A stretch of 13,070 nt of DNA from positions 1 to 13,070 of the forward strand of contig JAHJSF010000043.1 of assembly GCA_018830405.1 (NCBI GenBank). Reading direction: 5' to 3'. Source of the stretch: Nitrospinota bacterium (lineage in GTDB: Bacteria > Nitrospinota > Nitrospinia > UBA9942 > JAHJSF01). Numbering within the stretch: position 1 is the first letter of the stretch; every line of letters begins with the position of its first letter. Both the position numbers and the translations under genes were made by a program. The notes below the pieces were generated by a model, which searched no databases, was not told where the DNA came from, and saw nothing but the letters and a program-made list of their open reading frames with translations. Positions 8,036 to 13,070 of this stretch are shown here, piece after piece.

Positions 8036-11000
8036 ATGATTAACAGCCTTATAAAGTTTTTTCTTGAAAACAAACTGGTAACCATCCTGTTTATTATAGG
8101 AATAGTTGTGTGGGGGTGGATAGTAATGCCCTTTGATGTCAGGGAGGGGTTGCTGCCGAGGAACCCCGTCCCGGTCGACGCCTTCCCTGATATAGGTGAA
8201 AATCAGCAGATTGTCTTTACCGATTGGATGGGGCGTTCTCCGCAAGATGTGGAGGATCAGATAACCTATCCTTTAGCCATAGGCCTGCAAGGGATACCCG
8301 GGGTTAAGAGCATTCGGAGCTACTCTGCCTTCGGATTCTCCAGTATTTATATTATCTTTAAGGACGATATTGATTTCTACTGGTCAAGGTCTCGGGTGTT
8401 GGAAAGGTTGAGCAGCGTAACGGATAGTCTCCCCGAAGGGGTTACCCCCATCCTAGGACCGGACGCCACAGCCTTGGGGCAGGTGTTTTGGTATACGGTT
8501 GAAGGGGAAGGGTTTGGGCTTGATGAACTCAGATCAGTCCAGGACTGGTATGTAAAATATGCCCTTCAGTCTACCGAGGGGGTCAGCGAGGTTGCCTCGA
8601 TAGGGGGATTTGTCAGGGAGTATCAGATCGATGTAAACCCTGACGCCATGCGGCTCTACAATGTCAGCCTTGAAGAGGTAATGACAGCGGTCAAGAAGGC
8701 CAATATCGACATAGGCGCCAAGACCATAGAATTAAACAGCGTTGAATATATTGTGCGCGGAATAGGCTTCATAAAAACCATCAAGGATATTGAGAAGGTT
8801 GTTGTAAAGGAAAATAACAATGTCCCGGTATATGTCGAAAATATAGCGACGCAGGTTAGCTTCGGGCCGGCCCTGAGGCGGGGGGCCTTGAACAAGGAGG
8901 GAGCCGAGGTTGTGGGGGGGGTGGCCGTGGTAAGGTACGGCGAAAACCCGATGGCCGTTATCAAACGTCTTAAGGATAAGATCAAACAAATTGAACCGGG
9001 ATTGCCCACCAAGATGCTCGAAGACGGCCGGGTTTCAAAGGTTAAAATAGTCCCCTTCTATGACCGCACCCAATTAATTAATGAGACACTGGGGACCCTG
9101 AGCGAGGCACTCTCCCAAGAGATTCTTATAACAATATTTGTCATCCTTATTTTCCTTATGCATTTTAAGAGCTCTCTGGTCGTCTCAATAACGCTGCCTA
9201 TAGCGGTTCTGATGACCTTTATCATGATGAAGACATTTAAGGTTGACGCCAACATAATGTCTCTGGGGGGGATCGCCATCGCTATCGGAACAATAGTGGA
9301 TATGGGTATTATAATGTGCGAGAACATATTGACCCATCTTGAAGAGAGGAAGGATAGTGATAAACCTATAACCGTTATATACAATGCTGCCAGCGAGGTG
9401 GGGAGCGCTATCCTTACGGCCATATCCACAACCGTGGTCTCATTTCTGGCCGTATTTACGATGGTCGGTCCGGAGGGGAAACTCTTCAAGCCCTTGGCCT
9501 ACACCAAGACATTTGCCCTCTTGGCGTCGGTTATACTAGCCCTATTTCTTGTCCCGGCCTTGGCCGATCTCCTTTTTGTTAAACGGAAAGGATTACTTGA
9601 GGGGGTTAAAAAAGTAACCCAGGCAATTATCATAGGATCGGCAACTATAGTTGGTTGGAAAATCCATCCATTTTTGGGGATTGGAATATTGGCCTACGGA
9701 CTTCATATACTATTTTGGGGTAAGGTGCCTGATAAGATAAAAGTCTTCTTCAATCAATATCTGAATTGGATAACCGTTGCCTTTGTCCTGCTTTTCATCA
9801 CAAAGAGTTGGATGCCTCTCGGCTTTGGGAAAGGGTTTATATTGAATCTTATTTTTGTTTCTTTTATCCTCTTCTCTTTAATATTTTTCTTTTTCAAGTT
9901 TACAGATTACTATCCGAGGATACTGACCTATTTTCTGGAACACAAAAAGGGATTTTTGGGGATACTGATCTCTATATCTTTATTTGGAGTTATTTCCTGG
10001 ATAGGTTTTGCCAAAACAATTTCTCCTGTCACAAAACAGTTTAAAAGGATAGGTGTTGAGGAGACATCCATACTTGGGATTTGGCCTTTAAGCACCATAG
10101 GTAGGGCATTCCCCGGTTTGGGAAAAGAGTTTATGCCTCCTCTGGATGAAGGTTCCTACCTTTATATGCCGGCCACAATGCCTCACGCCTCGATAGGAGA
10201 GGTTTTAGATATCTTGCAGAAGCAGAACATTATGATAAGCCAAATTCCGGAGGTTTCATCCGTAGTCGGGAAACTGGGTAGGGCAGAATCTCCCCTCGAT
10301 ATGGCTCCGATCTCGATGATAGAAACGATCGTCAGCTACAAGCCGGAGTATTCTGAACCCGACCAAAATACAGGTCTAAGGAAGAGGTTATGGAGAGACC
10401 ATATAAAATCACAAGATGATATCTGGAAGGAGATAGTAAAGGCGGGGGCGGTGCCTGGGGTCACATCCTCGCCCAAACTGCAGCCTATAGCCGCCCGTAT
10501 AGTGATGCTTCAATCGGGGATGCGCGCCCCTATGGGGATTAAAATCTTGGGACAGAATCTGGCCGATATAGAGGAACTCGGATTCAACGTGGAAAGGTTA
10601 TTGAAAGATGTCCCGGGAATCGAGGCCAGCGCCGTTATCGCCGACCGGATAGTCGGGACACCTTACCTTGAATTTTATATCAACCGGGAAAAAATAGCCC
10701 GTTACGGGGTAAATATAGTAGATGTCCAGAATGTCATAGAGGCGGCTATTGGCGGTATGCCGCTGACCACAACGGTTGAAGGGAGAGAGCGCTATCAAGT
10801 TAGGATAAGATATTCGAGGGAGCTTCGCGATTCTATAGAGGATATACAAAATGTCCTTGTGCCGACACAATCTGGGGCTCAAATACCTTTATCGCAGCTC
10901 TCTACCCTTAAGTTTACACGCGGACCTCAGAATATCAAAAGTGAAGACACCTTTTTGGTAGGCTATGTTCTCTTTGACAAGGAGGGGGATATTGCCGAGG

Positions 11001-11716
11001 TTGATGTTGTGAATAGGGCCCAAAAATATCTTGAGGAGAAGATAGAGAGTGGGGAACTGATAATTCCTGCCGGAACAAGCTATAAATTCGCCGGGAATTA
11101 TGAAAATCAGATAAGAAGCGAAAAGAAACTAGCCGTTGTTCTCCCCTTAAGTCTCTTTATCATTTTTTTGCTCTTATACTTTCAGTTTGAATCGACTTCG
11201 ACAACGATTCTCGTATTCAGCGGCATAGTTATTGCCATGTGCGGCGGGTTTATATTTATCTGGCTCTACTCACAGGAATGGTTTCTGTCGTTTCCCTTCT
11301 TTGGGGATTATTTCAGGAACATCTTCAACATGGGGAGATATAATCTCAGTGTTGCGGTCTGGATAGGTTTCCTAGCCCTATTCGGCATCGCCAGCGATAA
11401 CGGCGTCGTTATCGCCACCTATCTTGACCAACGTTTTAAAGACAACAGGCCTAATAGTGTAGAGGAGATAAGAGAAGCGACCCTATCCGCCAGCCAAAGG
11501 AGGGTACGCCCCTGTCTTATGACGACGGCAACAACCATATTGGCCCTCCTGCCGATCCTAACCTCCACCGGCCGTGGAGCCGACGTTATGCTCCCCATGG
11601 CCCTCCCATCGGTAGGCGGGATGATGATCGCCTTAATAACATTTTTTGTTGTTCCGGTCGGCTATTGCTGGCTGAAAGAACGCGAGTTGGAGGAAGCAAC
11701 TACGAATAATGCTTAG
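8036..11716 (+). CDS. cusA: Heavy-metal efflux RND permease, CusA-like Cu(I)/Ag(I) pump with extra membrane insertion
   Basis: A 1226-residue inner-membrane proton antiporter of the HME-RND family. TM1 is at about 11-31, followed by DAFPDIGENQQIVFT, as in CusA/CzcA. The TM4 motif SLGGIAIAIGTIVDMG with Asp422 and CEN (Glu429, Asn430) is the monovalent-metal HME4 type rather than the DFG type of Zn/Co CzcA. The three methionines of the E. coli CusA periplasmic site (573, 623, 672) have clear counterparts: Met711 (YMPATMP), Met761 (APISMIET) and Met824 (RIVMLQSG). It therefore most likely exports Cu(I)/Ag(I). C-terminal membrane motifs include GIASDNGVVIATYLDQRF and RRVRPCLMTTATTILALLPI. The protein is about 180 residues longer than E. 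coli CusA. Most of the excess lies between TM6 (ending near 515) and TM7 (about 636-660): extra hydrophobic segments at about 523-565 and 577-628. A smaller insertion separates two C-terminal helices (SQEWFLSFPFFGDYFRNIF). Comparable long CusA/CzcA proteins exist in other phyla as I recall. The gene is intact. Confidence 0.95.
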   Translation: MINSLIKFFLENKLVTILFIIGIVVWGWIVMPFDVREGLLPRNPVPVDAFPDIGENQQIVFTDWMGRSPQDVEDQITYPLAIGLQGIPGVKSIRSYSAFGFSSIYIIFKDDIDFYWSRSRVLERLSSVTDSLPEGVTPILGPDATALGQVFWYTVEGEGFGLDELRSVQDWYVKYALQSTEGVSEVASIGGFVREYQIDVNPDAMRLYNVSLEEVMTAVKKANIDIGAKTIELNSVEYIVRGIGFIKTIKDIEKVVVKENNNVPVYVENIATQVSFGPALRRGALNKEGAEVVGGVAVVRYGENPMAVIKRLKDKIKQIEPGLPTKMLEDGRVSKVKIVPFYDRTQLINETLGTLSEALSQEILITIFVILIFLMHFKSSLVVSITLPIAVLMTFIMMKTFKVDANIMSLGGIAIAIGTIVDMGIIMCENILTHLEERKDSDKPITVIYNAASEVGSAILTAISTTVVSFLAVFTMVGPEGKLFKPLAYTKTFALLASVILALFLVPALADLLFVKRKGLLEGVKKVTQAIIIGSATIVGWKIHPFLGIGILAYGLHILFWGKVPDKIKVFFNQYLNWITVAFVLLFITKSWMPLGFGKGFILNLIFVSFILFSLIFFFFKFTDYYPRILTYFLEHKKGFLGILISISLFGVISWIGFAKTISPVTKQFKRIGVEETSILGIWPLSTIGRAFPGLGKEFMPPLDEGSYLYMPATMPHASIGEVLDILQKQNIMISQIPEVSSVVGKLGRAESPLDMAPISMIETIVSYKPEYSEPDQNTGLRKRLWRDHIKSQDDIWKEIVKAGAVPGVTSSPKLQPIAARIVMLQSGMRAPMGIKILGQNLADIEELGFNVERLLKDVPGIEASAVIADRIVGTPYLEFYINREKIARYGVNIVDVQNVIEAAIGGMPLTTTVEGRERYQVRIRYSRELRDSIEDIQNVLVPTQSGAQIPLSQLSTLKFTRGPQNIKSEDTFLVGYVLFDKEGDIAEVDVVNRAQKYLEEKIESGELIIPAGTSYKFAGNYENQIRSEKKLAVVLPLSLFIIFLLLYFQFESTSTTILVFSGIVIAMCGGFIFIWLYSQEWFLSFPFFGDYFRNIFNMGRYNLSVAVWIGFLALFGIASDNGVVIATYLDQRFKDNRPNSVEEIREATLSASQRRVRPCLMTTATTILALLPILTSTGRGADVMLPMALPSVGGMMIALITFFVVPVGYCWLKERELEEATTNNA

Positions 11717-11726
11717 ACCTCTGGAG

Positions 11727-11757
11727 TTAGGGGGGACAAATTCCCCCCCCTAATTTT
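11727..11757 (+). terminator. Rho-independent terminator of the csoR-cus operon
   Basis: Eleven bases after the cusA stop, TTAGGGGGG (11727-11735) pairs with CCCCCCTAA (11745-11753) around a 9-base loop. TTTT follows directly (11754-11757). A 9-bp GC-rich stem plus a U-tract is a good intrinsic terminator and ends the operon before nfu. Confidence 0.85.
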
Positions 11758-11879
11758 GGCCACAAAACCGTAGGAATGAAGTAATAGTATAGGATTTGCT
11801 AACATTTATTTTCGCATATCTTGGAGTATTTGTAGTAGAATGAGAAACCGTAACATTAAATATTAAGGAGAGTATTACT

Positions 11880-12101
11880 ATGAGAGAAAAAATAGAAGAA
11901 GCACTTGAAATCATCAGACCTGCCCTACAGGCAGACGGAGGTGACATAGAGCTTGTTGATGTGACCGATGATGGGGTTGTTAAAGTAAGACTTAAGGGGG
12001 CCTGCGGGTGCTGCCCCATGTCTACAGTAACCCTGAAACAGGGGGTTGAGAGGACGCTAAAAGACAGAATACCCGAGGTAAAAAGCGTAGAATCTGTCTA
12101 A
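11880..12101 (+). CDS. nfu: NifU C-terminal-domain (Nfu) iron-sulfur carrier protein
   Basis: A 73-residue stand-alone Nfu domain, the usual length of the single-domain bacterial form. It shows the characteristic helix IEEALEIIRPALQADGGDIEL (residues 5-25), then a beta-strand pair and the cluster-binding motif GACGCCPMSTVTL, with Cys42 and Cys45 forming the CxxC that bridges a 4Fe-4S cluster between two monomers. The protein carries nascent clusters to client enzymes in the cytoplasm. AAGGAG (11863-11868), 11 bases before the ATG, supports the start. The gene lies alone between two terminators, so it is not part of the cus operon. A weak -10-like TAGAAT (11836-11841) lies upstream, but I found no matching -35. 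Any link to mdh or to copper damage of Fe-S clusters is speculative. Confidence 0.95.
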   Translation: MREKIEEALEIIRPALQADGGDIELVDVTDDGVVKVRLKGACGCCPMSTVTLKQGVERTLKDRIPEVKSVESV

Positions 12102-12136
12102 GAATGCAGCCTTAGCAAATAAACCGCGCAATAGAT

Positions 12137-12172
12137 AAGGAGCCGGATATCTTAAAAGATATCTAGCTCCTT
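12137..12172 (+). terminator. Hairpin terminator shared by convergent nfu and mdh, overlapping the mdh stop
   Basis: AAGGAGC (12137-12143) pairs with GCTCCTT (12166-12172), and GATATCTT (12146-12153) pairs with AAGATATC (12156-12163). There is one 2-base mismatch step and a 2-base apparent loop, which would open to 4 or more bases in practice. TTTATT overlaps and follows the right arm on the plus strand, so it should terminate nfu. On the minus strand the right arm is the last five codons of mdh and no U-tract follows. Confidence 0.7.
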
Positions 12173-13070
12173 TATTGCCTCCTTAACCCTATTGGCAGAA
12201 CTCACCAACGCCCTATGCTCATCATCATGTAGAGGGAATTCTATAATCCCCTCTAAGCCATTTTCGCCAAGCTTGGCCGGCACTCCTGTAAATGTTCCCT
12301 CTATCCCATACTCCCCTTCAAGATAAACAGAACAAGGCATAACCCTCTCTTTATTCTTTACCACAGACTCAACCATCTGGACAATGGCCGAGGCGGGAGA
12401 ATAGTAGGCACTCCCGCTCTTAAGGAGAGAGACAATCTCTTTCCCGCCATCTATAGTTCTCTGGGTTATCCGCTCAATCTGCTCTTTGGTCATAAGGTCA
12501 GTTATAGGTATACCTGAGACCGTTGAACAGCGTGGAAGGGGAACCATATCCTCACCATGAGAACCAAGCACCATCGCCTGAACATCCTCGGGGGCAACAT
12601 TTAACTCCAGGGCTATAAAGGTCCTCATTCGGGCTGAATCCAACACCCCTGACATACCGACAATCCTGTTTCTCTTAAGACCTCCAACCTTTTTGGCCAC
12701 ATAACACATCGTATCGAGTGGGTTTGAGGCAATTATAAAAAAGGCGTTTGGAGATACCTTCACAATCTGCTCGGTAACAGATTTAACAATTTCCGAGTTC
12801 ACATGTATGAGATCGGCCCGTGTCATGCCAGGCGTTCTCGGTTTGCCAGCGGTGATAACTACAACATCAGAATTGGCGGCATCAGCATAATCATTACTTC
12901 CCATTATATTGACATCAAACCCTTCAAGGGGAGCGGACTCCAAAATATCAAGGCTCTTCCCTTGGGGAAGACCTTCAATCCGATCCATTAAGACGATATC
13001 TCCTAATTCTTTGTAGGCGCAAAGCTGAGCCGTTGAAGCCCCAACATTTCCTCCCCCGACTATAGTAATC
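12152..13070 (-). CDS. mdh: NAD-dependent malate dehydrogenase (LDH-like type), 5' end just outside the window
   Basis: The minus-strand frame is open from the right edge to the TAA at 12154-12152, giving 305 visible residues. The first internal ATG (12988) is not the start. The 27 codons before it encode the dinucleotide-binding GGGNVG loop (visible residues 5-10) and IVLMD, whose Asp favours NAD over NADP. The family length is about 310, so only a few N-terminal residues are missing. Catalytic residues in visible numbering are Arg78 and Arg84 (KPRTPGMTR; Arg at the first position selects malate over lactate), Asn116 (SNPLD), Asp144 and Arg147 (LDSARMR) and catalytic His171 (GSHGEDMVP). The sequence tracks the Chlorobium-type tetrameric MDH. 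It interconverts malate and oxaloacetate in the cytoplasm; in a reductive TCA cycle it would reduce the oxaloacetate released by ATP-citrate lyase. It lies on the same strand as icd and the aclB-like gene, but 8.7 kb of plus-strand genes and spacer separate them. Confidence 0.95.
   Translation of the reverse strand, partial: ITIVGGGNVGASTAQLCAYKELGDIVLMDRIEGLPQGKSLDILESAPLEGFDVNIMGSNDYADAANSDVVVITAGKPRTPGMTRADLIHVNSEIVKSVTEQIVKVSPNAFFIIASNPLDTMCYVAKKVGGLKRNRIVGMSGVLDSARMRTFIALELNVAPEDVQAMVLGSHGEDMVPLPRCSTVSGIPITDLMTKEQIERITQRTIDGGKEIVSLLKSGSAYYSPASAIVQMVESVVKNKERVMPCSVYLEGEYGIEGTFTGVPAKLGENGLEGIIEFPLHDDEHRALVSSANRVKEAIKELDIF

Noticed and set aside
11796-11841. Promoter for nfu (TTGCTA with TATCTT, or TAGAAT alone)
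   Set aside because: The first pair has only 15-base spacing and weak matches. TAGAAT has no acceptable -35 at 16-18 bases. A promoter must exist after the terminator, but I cannot place it.
12152-12988. mdh starting at the internal ATG at 12988
   Set aside because: The frame continues upstream to the window edge and encodes the GGGNVG nucleotide-binding loop that the enzyme needs, so the true start lies beyond 13070.

Overview
The window looks like a chromosomal segment of a free-living, probably autotrophic bacterium of moderate GC content. ATA (Ile), GGG (Gly) and CCC (Pro) codons are common, G/C homopolymer runs are frequent, and clear AGGAG-type ribosome binding sites precede most genes. 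I cannot name the species. An ATP-citrate-lyase-type ATP-grasp subunit, a monomeric NADP isocitrate dehydrogenase and an LDH-like malate dehydrogenase lie close together on one strand. This fits a reductive TCA cycle lineage (for example Nitrospinota/Nitrospirota-like or Chlorobium-like metabolism), but that is inference.

Layout. Left (1-3397, minus strand): aclB-like gene cut by the left edge, then its upstream neighbour icd (monomeric IDH), with a strong 12-bp hairpin between them. Bases 3398-3947 are non-coding and divergent: a sigma70-type promoter fires leftward into icd and another fires rightward into a metal-efflux operon. Middle (3948-11716, plus strand): csoR-type repressor, a small exported Cys/His protein, cusC (outer-membrane channel), cusB (periplasmic adaptor with a C-terminal DUF3347 domain) and cusA (HME-RND pump), ending at a G/C-rich rho-independent terminator. 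Right: nfu (Fe-S carrier, plus strand) converges on mdh (minus strand, cut by the right edge just short of its start). They share a hairpin that includes the last codons of mdh.

How it works together. CsoR has the Cys-His-Cys copper ligand set, and a G-tract pseudo-palindrome lies exactly between the -35 and -10 boxes of its own promoter. Copper (or silver) should therefore release CsoR and switch on the whole operon, whose CusCBA pump spans both membranes. CusA keeps the three methionines of the E. coli CusA Cu(I)/Ag(I) site and the HME4-type TM4 motif. The efflux operon separates mdh from icd-aclB, on the opposite strand, so it may be an insertion into a carbon-metabolism cluster.

I see no tRNA, rRNA, CRISPR, insertion sequence or phage signal. 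The least understood parts are the 138-residue exported protein, the DUF3347 tail of CusB and the extra membrane-embedded insertion in CusA.
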